Source: RGIG3528 sp045629005 (GTDB taxonomy: Bacteria > Bacillota > Clostridia > Lachnospirales > Lachnospiraceae). Taken from it: a stretch of DNA of 59,412 bases. Location of the stretch: positions 1-59,412 of the forward strand of contig JAZQQJ010000026.1 in the NCBI GenBank assembly GCA_045629005.1, read 5' to 3'. The position numbers were made by a program, and so were the translations under genes. Below are positions 1-8,201 of this stretch, one piece after another (the stretch's first letter is position 1; each line of letters begins with the position of its first letter). The notes beneath the pieces were generated by a model, which was not told where the DNA came from, ran no database searches, and was given only the letters and a program-made list of their open reading frames with translations.

Positions 1-603
1 GGATGCAGCTCTTTTTTTGCTGATTTTCTTATCAATAGCAACGAAGGCAAAGCCACAAAGTGCTCCCTGAATAATTCCGATGATGGCAGCGGCAAGTATG
101 TCGGAAGGCCAGTGCATAAAGAGATATACTCTTGAAAAACTGATGATGACAGCAAGAAGTATTGCAGAGAGGCCGAATTTGTGTCGCTTAAAAAATCCTT
201 CGAGTTCCGCAACCGGATAGTAAACAGATTCGGCAACGAACAGAGAAAAGGCTCCTGCAAAGGATGACATCGTGTGGCCTGAAGGGAAGGAGTAAGAGGA
301 AAGCTTCGGAAGAAGCGGCTCAAACTGCGTCAGGACATTATAGGGACGCGGACGGGCGAAAATGTGTTTTAGTACTCCATCGCATAGAATAACCTCAATG
401 ATGAGCGCGCAGCCCATACAAATGCCGATTTTTCTTGTCTTCTTGATAATAATAAATAAAAGTGCGATAGCAATCCAAACCTCTCCGTGGTTATTGATTA
501 CAGAGAAAACACGCATAATCCAATCAATAATTGAAGATACGTGCCAGTTGGACTGAATGGCGGTTTGAATGGCTTCGTCGATAGGCTGTAATAATTCGAA
601 CAT
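1..603 (-). CDS. PAP2-superfamily membrane phosphatase (3' end outside window)
   Basis: Reading the minus strand from the ATG at 603 gives 201 residues before the window ends, so the C-terminus is missing. The protein has several hydrophobic segments and the three-part PAP2 signature: KHIFARPRP (79-87), PSGH (107-110) and SRVYLFMHWPSD (157-168), which hold the catalytic Lys, Arg and two His residues. Members hydrolyse lipid phosphates or undecaprenyl diphosphate at the cytoplasmic membrane; which substrate applies here cannot be told. An AAGGAG ribosome site lies 7 nt before the start (611-616). The gene is divergent from the sugar ABC operon, and a perfect cre-like site lies between them. 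Confidence 0.9.
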   Translation of the reverse strand, partial: MFELLQPIDEAIQTAIQSNWHVSSIIDWIMRVFSVINNHGEVWIAIALLFIIIKKTRKIGICMGCALIIEVILCDGVLKHIFARPRPYNVLTQFEPLLPKLSSYSFPSGHTMSSFAGAFSLFVAESVYYPVAELEGFFKRHKFGLSAILLAVIISFSRVYLFMHWPSDILAAAIIGIIQGALCGFAFVAIDKKISKKRAAS

Positions 604-670
604 AAAACAACTCCTTTTTGTATAATATCAAAAATTCTAACATTTCTTTCGAAACATTGCAAACCCTTAT

Positions 671-684
671 TGTAAGCGCTTTCA
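671..684. promoter_or_regulatory. Catabolite-response (cre)-like site
   Basis: The 14-mer TGTAAGCGCTTTCA matches the CcpA consensus TGWAANCGNTNWCA at every position. It lies 68 bp upstream of the PAP2 start and about 150 bp before the promoter of the ABC operon. CcpA control is inferred; the site could serve either gene. Confidence 0.6.
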
Positions 685-790
685 CGACGTTTTTAATGCT
701 TTTTTAACAAACATTTGCAATTGCATTTCTTGCGTACCAACATTAAATTATATACAATTTATAAAAAAACAATAGCAAGAATCACAATGT

Positions 791-845
791 AACTTCGCAA
801 GTTTGACATAGCCAAAAGGGCACAGACGCCTTGACTTGCGAAGTT
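791..845. repeat. 12-bp inverted repeat overlapping the -35 box
   Basis: AACTTCGCAAGT at 791-802 is perfectly repeated in inverted form, ACTTGCGAAGTT, at 834-845, with 31 bp between. There is no T-tract, so it is not an intrinsic terminator. Arms this far apart suit looping or two operator half-sites; the binding protein is unknown. A second, 8-bp inverted repeat (TGCACAAA 870-877 / TTTGTGCA 890-897) lies just after the predicted transcription start. Confidence 0.5.
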
Positions 846-859
846 TTCCATTATATACT
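831..859 (+). promoter_or_regulatory. Sigma-70-type promoter of the first sugar ABC operon
   Basis: TTGACT (831-836) and TATACT (854-859) are separated by exactly 17 bp. This is the best promoter match upstream of the ABC operon and leaves a leader of about 125 nt before the start at 993. The -35 box overlaps the right arm of an inverted repeat (791-802 with 834-845), so a dimeric regulator could occlude it. Confidence 0.7.
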
Positions 860-992
860 TTGGTAAACCTGCACAAAATTGCATTGAGATTTGTGCATTT
901 TATAGGGCAACATTTTCGCAATACACTATAAACTGTTAACGTTGTTCTACATTGTTAAAAGCAAAGAGATAAAAAGAAGGATTTAACAACCT

Positions 993-2093
993 ATGTCAAA
1001 CCTCGTCCTGAAGAATGTAAATAAGGTATACCCGAACGGATTTGCTGCTGTACACGACTTCAACCTCGAAATCAGCGACGGCGAGTTCATTGTTTTTGTC
1101 GGACCTTCCGGCTGTGGTAAATCCACAACGCTCAGAATGATTGCCGGACTCGAAGACATTACAAGCGGTGAATTTCTCATCGAGGGTAAAAAGGCAAATG
1201 ACATGTCTCCGAGACAGCGAGGCATCTCCATGATTTTCCAGTCATACGCGCTTTACCCTAATATGACGGTTTATGAGAACATGGCTTTTGGTCTTCAGCT
1301 CAAAGGTTATGACGGAGAGATTATAGAAAAAAGAGTTAAAAAGACAGCGAAGATTCTCGGCCTTACCGATTACCTTGACAGAATGCCTAGAGAGCTTTCC
1401 GGCGGTCAGCGCCAGAGAGTTGCCGTAGGACGTGCCATCATCCGTAAAGTTGACATCTTCCTTATGGACGAGCCTCTTTCAAATCTTGATGCTAAGCAGC
1501 GAGTTACAATGCGTTCCGAAATTACAGCCATTCATCGTAAAATCGGAGCAACCACAATATATGTTACACATGATCAGACGGAAGCCATGACAATGGCAGA
1601 CAGAATCGTTGTTATGAAGGACGGTCGCATACAGCAGGTGGGAACGCCTAAAGAACTGTATTTCAGCCCGTCAAACCTCTTTGTGGCAGGTTTCATCGGT
1701 GAACCGCCCATGAACTTCATTAAAGGCAAAGCAGTCGGGGGCACGTTCTGCGTTTCCGGCTCCGGGGCATCCTTTGACATTGGAAAGAAGTACGAGGACG
1801 TCCTCAGAGAGTACGAAGGAAAGGAACTTATAGTAGGTTTCAGACCCGAGTCGGCAGAGCTTGCTTCCGAATCAAAGCGTACCGACGGTGTTGTGCTTGA
1901 CACATTCGTTACGCTCACAGAACTTCTTGGTGACAATGCCAATGCTTATGCCACATTTGAGGAGACGGATGTCATCTTTAAGCTTGACCCGCACAACATT
2001 CCTGAAAGACGTACAAACTGCAGCTTTTTCATTCCATATGAATCAATATATCTGTTTGATGCACAAAGTGAAAACTGCATAAAAGGCAAATAA
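993..2093 (+). CDS. Sugar ABC transporter ATPase, MsmK/UgpC family (first copy)
   Basis: This cytoplasmic ATPase powers uptake through the permeases encoded downstream. The 366 residues show Walker A GPSGCGKST (37-45), a Q-loop in FQSYALYP, the signature LSGGQRQRVAVGRAI, Walker B IFLMDEP and the switch His in YVTHDQTEA, followed by the C-terminal TOBE/OB region normal for MalK-like proteins. All key residues are intact. AAGAAGGA at 974-981 precedes the start. Its stop overlaps the next ATG (TAATG), indicating translational coupling. LplB/YtcP-type transporters usually borrow an ATPase encoded elsewhere, so a dedicated ATPase, and a second one at 8202, is unusual. Confidence 0.93.
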   Translation: MSNLVLKNVNKVYPNGFAAVHDFNLEISDGEFIVFVGPSGCGKSTTLRMIAGLEDITSGEFLIEGKKANDMSPRQRGISMIFQSYALYPNMTVYENMAFGLQLKGYDGEIIEKRVKKTAKILGLTDYLDRMPRELSGGQRQRVAVGRAIIRKVDIFLMDEPLSNLDAKQRVTMRSEITAIHRKIGATTIYVTHDQTEAMTMADRIVVMKDGRIQQVGTPKELYFSPSNLFVAGFIGEPPMNFIKGKAVGGTFCVSGSGASFDIGKKYEDVLREYEGKELIVGFRPESAELASESKRTDGVVLDTFVTLTELLGDNANAYATFEETDVIFKLDPHNIPERRTNCSFFIPYESIYLFDAQSENCIKGK

Positions 2094-2737
2094 TGGAACA
2101 AAACGGAATTTCTTTGAAAGCATACCGCACGCTTGATGTTTTCATTTTTACACTTCTTACTTGTGCGGCAGAGCTTATAAATGTACTTGTATTAAAAAAA
2201 ATATTCACTGCGGAGCTGTTCTCGCTGTCAATTACAATCGTACTTGCACTGATAGCAATGGAACGCTGGAACGCAAGAGCTGTCTATATTGCGGCAGCGG
2301 GTGGGCTTGCCTACTGCATTGCAAATGCGGGAGGCTTCGCAAGCTTCGTTACATACATCGTTGGAAACTGCTTCGTACTTGTTAACCTGCTCTGGTACAA
2401 AAAGGTTGACAAAAAGACGTTGGAAAGTTCAACAGGCTTAAAGATACTGTTTACTCTTTCAGGTTTCCTGTTCGTTGAAATCGGACGCTGTGTTACAGCT
2501 TTCCTCGTTGGAAGCTTTGACTGTACAGCGTGGGCATTATTTAAAGGTTTTATAGTTGCAGATGCACTTAATATCGTAATAGGCGTAATCATAGTGCTGA
2601 TTGCCGGAAAGCAGAACGGTCTGTTTATGGATCAGCTTGCCTACCTTAAAGCCTTACAGGCTGAGAGGGAAAAGAATGAAAGGTTATCATCCGGAGGATA
2701 TGATGAAGAAGAACAAAACGACCAATTTAATCCCTGA
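2093..2737 (+). CDS. Membrane protein of unknown function in the ABC operon
   Basis: I do not recognise the family. The 214 residues contain about five or six hydrophobic segments (roughly 12-34, 40-56, 64-100, 117-140, 148-172) and a charged C-terminal tail rich in Glu and Lys. The start overlaps the stop of the ATPase gene by one base, and its 3' end overlaps the LplB-type permease gene, so it is translated as part of this operon. Its place between ATPase and permease suggests an accessory subunit or membrane partner of the transporter; that is inference. It has no solute-binding or permease motif that I can see. Confidence 0.75.
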   Translation: MEQNGISLKAYRTLDVFIFTLLTCAAELINVLVLKKIFTAELFSLSITIVLALIAMERWNARAVYIAAAGGLAYCIANAGGFASFVTYIVGNCFVLVNLLWYKKVDKKTLESSTGLKILFTLSGFLFVEIGRCVTAFLVGSFDCTAWALFKGFIVADALNIVIGVIIVLIAGKQNGLFMDQLAYLKALQAEREKNERLSSGGYDEEEQNDQFNP

Positions 2738-3746
2738 TGAGCAGACACTGAAAAGGGACGAATTCGAAAAGAATTATTGGCGGGACAACTTCAAAAAGCT
2801 TTGCAAGGACTGGCGCCTTTACCTGCTGCTCCTTCCGCTTGTGTTCGTGTTTGTGTGCTGGAAGTACATGCCCATGTATGAGCTTCTCGTTGCTTTCAAA
2901 TCGGGAACAAAAGAGGGTGTAACCGTAATTCAGGCCAATGAGCAGGATTTTGTAGGCTTCCAGTGGTTTAAACAGATGATGTTCGGCACAAAAGCGAGCG
3001 AGTTCTGGAGGGCCTTCAGAAATACTTTCGCAATAAGCTTTTATGGGCTTCTGTTCGGATTCCCCATTCCGATTATCATTGCCCTCTTCTTTAACGAAAT
3101 CAAATCAGACATATACAGAAGCGTGCTTCAGGTTCTTACATATCTTCCGAAGTTTGTTTCAACAGTAGTAATGACATCTCTTGTTGCACTTCTTCTGAAG
3201 GTTGGCAGTGATGTAAGCAGCTGCGGTATTGTTTCCACATTTCTTGTTAAAATCGGACTTCTCTCCCAGGAAGCCGCAAATGCGGGTGTTATGTATGCAC
3301 CGCAGTACTTCCGTTCGGTTTACATCATTTCAGGAATCTGGGAAGGCTGCGGCTATGGTTCCATAGTTTATTTCGCTGCAATTATCGGCATTTCGCCTAC
3401 AAGCTACGAGGCAGCGCAGATGGACGGCGCAAATAAGATGGCTCAGATTCGCCACGTTGTTCTTCCGGGCATCCTTTCAACGATAACAATTATGCTTATT
3501 CTTCGAATCGGTGACCTGCTCACTGTCGGATATGAGAAGATTCTCCTTCTCTACAAGCCCGCAACATGGGAAACCGCCGATGTAGTTTCTACCTTTGCCG
3601 CACGAATCGGTGGACTTGAAGCCGGCGGAAGTTCGCTTCCGGGACTTGCCAGTGCATCCGAAATGCTTTCAGCTGTAATAGCAATGCTTCTTGTTATCGG
3701 CTCCAACATGATAAGTAAGCGCGTTTCGAACACATCACTTTACTAA
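2703..3746 (+). CDS. Sugar ABC transporter permease, LplB type
   Basis: Integral membrane subunit of a carbohydrate importer, about 347 residues. It has an N-terminal cytoplasmic part, a first membrane segment (LYLLLLPLVFVFVCW), and the EAA loop of this family in SYEAAQMDGANKMAQIRHVVLPG, which docks on the ATPase. ATG 2703 was chosen because GGAGG lies 5 nt upstream (2693-2697). An in-frame ATG at 2676 with AGAGGGA upstream is a reasonable alternative. Either way the start lies inside the preceding membrane-protein gene, so translation is coupled. It pairs with the YtcP-type permease at 3762. Confidence 0.9.
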   Translation: MKKNKTTNLIPDEQTLKRDEFEKNYWRDNFKKLCKDWRLYLLLLPLVFVFVCWKYMPMYELLVAFKSGTKEGVTVIQANEQDFVGFQWFKQMMFGTKASEFWRAFRNTFAISFYGLLFGFPIPIIIALFFNEIKSDIYRSVLQVLTYLPKFVSTVVMTSLVALLLKVGSDVSSCGIVSTFLVKIGLLSQEAANAGVMYAPQYFRSVYIISGIWEGCGYGSIVYFAAIIGISPTSYEAAQMDGANKMAQIRHVVLPGILSTITIMLILRIGDLLTVGYEKILLLYKPATWETADVVSTFAARIGGLEAGGSSLPGLASASEMLSAVIAMLLVIGSNMISKRVSNTSLY

Positions 3747-3761
3747 CCCGAGGAGAAAATC

Positions 3762-4643
3762 GTGAAAAGAATTGAAATATCCGAATTAATCTTCAAAATA
3801 TTCGCATATCTGTTTCTGACGGTGTTTGCACTGTTCTGCCTGTATCCTTTTGTATATGCGATTTCCGCTTCCATAAGCGGAATGGATGCACTTCGAACAG
3901 GTAAGGTTATCCTCTGGCCCGTTGATGTTCAGTTCGATGCGTTTATCTACGTTCTTAAGCAGAAGAGCTTCTGGACATGCTACGCAAATACGCTGTTTGT
4001 AACGTTTTACGGAACAATCTGGGCACTTGCCGTAGCCATTGCCGGTGCGTATGCTCTTTCCAAAAAGAGACTGATGTTCCGCAGAGGCTTCAACTTCCTG
4101 CTTTCCTTCACAATGTGGTTTGCAGCTGGCCTCATTCCTACATGGCTGAATTACAAGGCAACTCAGGGCATCTTCCAGGGAATAGGAATTATGGATGATA
4201 AGTGGCTCATTGTAATTGCCATGGGTACAAATGCTTTCAACGTAATTCTTCTTCGAAATGCATTCGAAGGGGTTCCTTCCGAAATTGAAGAAGCATCAAT
4301 CGTTGACGGTGCTACAGAGTTTCAGATTCTGACAAAGGTTTATGTACCGATGTCAAAGTCCGCCATTGCGACGGTTGGGCTCTTCTTCGGCATATCACGT
4401 TGGAACGGTTATTTCTGGGCAAGAAAGATGATAGGCAACTCTGCCGAATGGCCTTTACAGGTATATATCCGTGACACCCTGGAGCAGTTCAATACAACGG
4501 AAACTCAGGCATTCGAAGATTTTGCAACAGATTCGGTTATCTACTCCATGATTATCTGTGCAATAATCCCGATTCTTATTATTTACCCGTACATTCAGAA
4601 ATATTTTGCCAAGGGAGTAAATCTTGGCGGCGTCAAGGAGTGA
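3762..4643 (+). CDS. Sugar ABC transporter permease, YtcP type
   Basis: Second membrane subunit of the importer, 293 residues, about six membrane segments. The EAA motif is visible in SEIEEASIVDGATEFQILTKVYVP. The start is a GTG at 3762 placed 6 nt after AGGAG (3751-3755); no ATG fits. The protein ends in the family-typical KYFAKGVNLGGVKE. It lies 15 nt after the first permease and 76 nt before the binding-protein gene. Confidence 0.92.
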   Translation: MKRIEISELIFKIFAYLFLTVFALFCLYPFVYAISASISGMDALRTGKVILWPVDVQFDAFIYVLKQKSFWTCYANTLFVTFYGTIWALAVAIAGAYALSKKRLMFRRGFNFLLSFTMWFAAGLIPTWLNYKATQGIFQGIGIMDDKWLIVIAMGTNAFNVILLRNAFEGVPSEIEEASIVDGATEFQILTKVYVPMSKSAIATVGLFFGISRWNGYFWARKMIGNSAEWPLQVYIRDTLEQFNTTETQAFEDFATDSVIYSMIICAIIPILIIYPYIQKYFAKGVNLGGVKE

Positions 4644-4719
4644 CGCAACATCCCGATCATTATTGGCGGCAGTGCGCAGCCAATTTGTGATAAATCATAA
4701 TTTTATAACGGAGGGCTCT

Positions 4720-7008
4720 ATGAAATTAAAGAAGATTTTAGGCCTCGTGCTCGTATCTGCTATGGTTCTCGGCAGCTTGACAGCTTGTACAAAGAAGACA
4801 GGCGACGCTACTACAACACCTACAACAGCTCCCGCACAGAGCCAGCAGGGTTCTGACACACAGACACAGGAACCCGCAACAGCAACAGCTGCACCTAAGG
4901 CAGTCGTAGTCGAGGAGAAGACTGTTTCCACAGCAGCATCAAACCTTATCAACACAGTTCAGAACGATTTCGGTGGCAAGCTTTACCTTGCAGCACTTAC
5001 AAGTGCTTACCAGAGAATGCAGAAGGGTGAGTACGCAGCAAGCCAGAATATCAAGGCTACAGTTGGTGACAAGAACGCAGCAGGCGTTACTCTCAACATG
5101 TCAGTTCTTTACAACAAGCTCAGAATGTCCTACACAAAGGACGACGCTTATGCAGCAGCTGATGGCGTTACATATGAAAAGGGCGATCTTCTTCCCACAT
5201 GGAAGAAAGTTCAGGAAGACGTTGGTTTCACAATTAATGATGTTACAACAACAGAATCTTCCGTAAACAACAACTACAAGGCAGTTAAGAATGACAGCTT
5301 CTCAGGCGTTGATGTTCTTTGTGCAAGTGCATCAAATGCTAACGAAGACGGCCAGACAGGCAACTTCATCCAGCTTGACCAGTATCTTGATGTAATGCCC
5401 AACTTCAAGGCTTTCCTTGATGCAAACGAAGTTGTTAGAACAACAATCACAGCAGGTGACGGACATATCTATTATGCTCCTTACTTCGACGGTTACAACG
5501 ATATCGAGAAGACAGTTCTTGTTCGTGTTGACTGGGTAGAAAAGCTTCTTAACGGTGCATATGATGAATCCAAGTTTGATTCAGCAGCATATACAGGTTC
5601 TTTCACATACACAAACTATATGCCTGCAGCAGCATCAGGTGCTGACGCTATCGAAGTAAAGGTTGTTAAGGCTGATGGCACAGGCGTTGAGACAGTTAAG
5701 AAAGACTACGCTAAGAACATTACAACAGTTATGAACGAAGTTTCCAACAAGAATGGTGCAACACTTGTAAAGGCTCTTCGTGATTATATTGACACAACAT
5801 ACGGCGGATACTACGGTGAAAACCGTGCAGACCTCTTTGTAGGCCAGAACGCTGCATGGGACGCAGACGAGATGGTTGCTCTTCTTCGTTGCGTTATTGC
5901 TAACCCTAAGTTCCTTACAGACGGAGCAAGCGAAGTTGTATACGGCTTCTTCGGACGTGAGGCTACTCTCCAGAGAGTTCCCGATCTCTTCACACTTGCA
6001 TGCTGCATGTTCGGTGTTCGTGGTGCAGATGCTGAGAAGGATTATCTCTACTTTGACGCTGCCGGCAATCTTTGCGATGGTCGTCAGTCTTCAGAATACT
6101 ACTACGCAATTGAAAAGCTTGGTCAGATGTATGCAGACGGCCTCCTTCTTAAGGATTTCGATCTTGAAGGCGCAGGCGGTGCATCAGGTACAAAGGTTTA
6201 CGACACAATGTACAAGGATAACCTTGGCTTTGGTCTTTATGACTATGTACAGACACAGACAGCTTACAACGATACAGTTAAGGTTCCCGGCTTCAAGCTT
6301 CAGTCCATCATCAACCCTGTAGCTCTTTGGGCAACAGATGTTAACGGCTACAAGCTCACAAGATTCACAGAGTCCTGGAGATCCGTTAAGACAGAAGGAT
6401 GGGTAATCACAACAGAGTGTGCTAAGGATGCCAACAAGCTTGCCAAGGCTCTTGCACTTTTCGATTACATGTACTCAACAGAAGGCAACCAGACAATGTC
6501 TTATGGTCCCGATGCATGGGTTGAGCATGATGCTTCAGGTAAGGTTGTTACAATCGATTACCAGGGCACACAGGTTCCGAAGCTCTCTGCAGCAGCTCTC
6601 AACGAGCTTGCAACACTTGCAGGCGGCAACTACACCAACTACTACCGTGAGTACCTCGGAGCTACATTCCCGATTGGTTACATCAAGCAGCAGGGTATGG
6701 AATATCAGTGTACAACAGAAACAGGTAAGAACGGCCTTGTTCTCATTAACAATGCACTCCTTTACGGTGTAATTGAGCATGTACAGGTTAATGAAGCAGA
6801 TTGCACAACACCTTTCTATCGCATCATTCCTACAACATTTGCTACAACAGCTTCTGAAAACGCAGTTCTTTCCGAGAAGTGTGCTAACCTTTCAAGCTAC
6901 TTCTCAAAGACTAAGAATGAATATTCAGTATTTGTAGATGCCATCAAGTATGGCTTCGAAGAAGCCCTCAACAAGAAGGCAGCAGCTGACGCAGCAAGCG
7001 CTGAGTAA
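4720..7008 (+). CDS. Extra-large extracellular substrate-binding lipoprotein
   Basis: Lipoprotein that captures the substrate outside the cell for the two permeases. The ATG at 4720 follows CGGAGGG (4709-4715). It opens a signal peptide with a lipobox LTAC, lipidated Cys at 23, then a Thr/Pro/Gln-rich linker (about 25-60) that tethers the domain to the membrane. At 762 residues it is far longer than the 450-560 usual for LplA/family-1 binding proteins; the equivalent in the second operon (19528) has 555. Extra length seems spread through the protein, not one added domain, so a large oligosaccharide ligand is plausible but unproven. A strong hairpin follows at 7036. Confidence 0.9.
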   Translation: MKLKKILGLVLVSAMVLGSLTACTKKTGDATTTPTTAPAQSQQGSDTQTQEPATATAAPKAVVVEEKTVSTAASNLINTVQNDFGGKLYLAALTSAYQRMQKGEYAASQNIKATVGDKNAAGVTLNMSVLYNKLRMSYTKDDAYAAADGVTYEKGDLLPTWKKVQEDVGFTINDVTTTESSVNNNYKAVKNDSFSGVDVLCASASNANEDGQTGNFIQLDQYLDVMPNFKAFLDANEVVRTTITAGDGHIYYAPYFDGYNDIEKTVLVRVDWVEKLLNGAYDESKFDSAAYTGSFTYTNYMPAAASGADAIEVKVVKADGTGVETVKKDYAKNITTVMNEVSNKNGATLVKALRDYIDTTYGGYYGENRADLFVGQNAAWDADEMVALLRCVIANPKFLTDGASEVVYGFFGREATLQRVPDLFTLACCMFGVRGADAEKDYLYFDAAGNLCDGRQSSEYYYAIEKLGQMYADGLLLKDFDLEGAGGASGTKVYDTMYKDNLGFGLYDYVQTQTAYNDTVKVPGFKLQSIINPVALWATDVNGYKLTRFTESWRSVKTEGWVITTECAKDANKLAKALALFDYMYSTEGNQTMSYGPDAWVEHDASGKVVTIDYQGTQVPKLSAAALNELATLAGGNYTNYYREYLGATFPIGYIKQQGMEYQCTTETGKNGLVLINNALLYGVIEHVQVNEADCTTPFYRIIPTTFATTASENAVLSEKCANLSSYFSKTKNEYSVFVDAIKYGFEEALNKKAAADAASAE

Positions 7009-7035
7009 TGTTATAATTTTAAAAACTTTCGCTTT

Positions 7036-7057
7036 CCCGGGAGCTTTTGCTCCCGGG
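7036..7057 (+). repeat. Intra-operon GC-rich hairpin after the lipoprotein gene
   Basis: CCCGGGAGC (7036-7044) and GCTCCCGGG (7049-7057) form a perfect 9-bp stem with a TTTT loop. No T-tract follows, and genes continue in the same direction after 60 nt. It is more likely an RNA-stabilising hairpin that keeps the binding-protein message abundant, or a leaky terminator, than an operon end. Confidence 0.7.
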
Positions 7058-7118
7058 GGGGCAAATTTATATCATTGTTTTTGAGCTTAGCGAGAAAATG
7101 ATGTGTTTTGGAGGCTTT

Positions 7119-7712
7119 ATGTCACTTCAGATGATATATCAAAAGATTATAACCGTATTTGGGCTGATTACAGGAGCTCTTTTCTTTGTGCTCGGGCTCG
7201 GATATTCGACAAATCTTTATACCCTGTATTATTTTATCGATCCGACGAGTTTCATGTATGTTGAGGGAAGCCGGATTTATTATGACGTGCAGGATTTTAA
7301 TAGAGCTGAAGTGCTGTATGCCGTTATACTTCTTCTTATTTCAGGCTTTTGCTTTATGACACTCAACAATAAGAGAAGAAAGTATTATATTTCGAATTAC
7401 ATTTCCTCAGCGATTTATGTTGCAGGAAGTGTGTCATTGAGTTTTTATGTATTTTCAAATGCATCTGTTCATAAGGAGCAGTTCCTTACAACCGTTGATT
7501 TTGAAGGTTGGAAGATGTGGGTTGATATGTTCCCGAATGATTTTGTTATGAATACATCAACATTCTGGTTTGATGCGGCAATGGTCATTTCTGCAGTAGG
7601 TATTTTAGCTGCGGTGCTGACAGTTTCAAATGTGATTTGGAAAATATCCTGGATGTCGCGCGAAAAGGCAGCAATTCGTGCATTTGAGGCAGAAAAGGAG
7701 GCTCGTCAATGA
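7119..7712 (+). CDS. Membrane protein of unknown function in the ABC operon
   Basis: Unrecognised family, 197 residues. ATG 7119 is chosen because GGAGG sits 4 nt upstream (7110-7114); an upstream TTG would begin inside the hairpin. Hydrophobic segments are visible at about 10-28, 67-85, 94-114 and 145-170, with an extracellular-looking region in between and a charged C-terminal helix (SREKAAIRAFEAEKEARQ). It overlaps the next gene by four bases (ATGA), so the two are translationally coupled and may form a heteromer. Confidence 0.75.
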   Translation: MSLQMIYQKIITVFGLITGALFFVLGLGYSTNLYTLYYFIDPTSFMYVEGSRIYYDVQDFNRAEVLYAVILLLISGFCFMTLNNKRRKYYISNYISSAIYVAGSVSLSFYVFSNASVHKEQFLTTVDFEGWKMWVDMFPNDFVMNTSTFWFDAAMVISAVGILAAVLTVSNVIWKISWMSREKAAIRAFEAEKEARQ

Positions 7713-8182
7713 AAATAAACGTTGAACGTATGCGATACAAGAACGACACGCTTTCTTTCTGGCTTTGCATGTTTGCGCTGATTGCGGACATTGTCCAGTT
7801 TATGATTATATATTCAAACAGCTATCTTACAGCTGTTACAGGCCAGTCAGGCTTTAAGTATTACCTGATTGGAATAGATATTATCGTCAATATTCTCTTT
7901 ATGCTTTTTGCTTTTTATGTTGGTGAGGAACTTAAAACATATCATATAAAATGGGCTGTAGCACCTGTGATTATGGGAATAATACAGCTTGTCAGAATTC
8001 CGAATTTCCCTAAAACGATGATGGAATTCGAATACATTACTGCTTCACATTACAGAACAGTTACAATATGCCTTATAATTTCGGCAATATGTGTTTTTGC
8101 GGCAGCAATTAATTCGTTTATAAGATGCACACTTCTGAACCGCTTCATTAAGGCAGAAGCAGCAGAAAAGCAGGCAAAATAA
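7709..8182 (+). CDS. Small membrane protein of unknown function in the ABC operon
   Basis: Unrecognised family, 157 residues, with about four hydrophobic segments (about 14-34, 48-70, 80-98, 112-138) and a basic/acidic C-terminal tail (RFIKAEAAEKQAK). The start overlaps the stop of the previous gene by ATGA, with AAGGAGG upstream. It sits directly before the second ATPase gene, 19 nt apart. The paired arrangement of small membrane proteins beside each ATPase gene is repeated at 9295-9842. Confidence 0.75.
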   Translation: MKINVERMRYKNDTLSFWLCMFALIADIVQFMIIYSNSYLTAVTGQSGFKYYLIGIDIIVNILFMLFAFYVGEELKTYHIKWAVAPVIMGIIQLVRIPNFPKTMMEFEYITASHYRTVTICLIISAICVFAAAINSFIRCTLLNRFIKAEAAEKQAK

Positions 8183-8201
8183 GAACTCATGGGAGTTTAG
8201 A

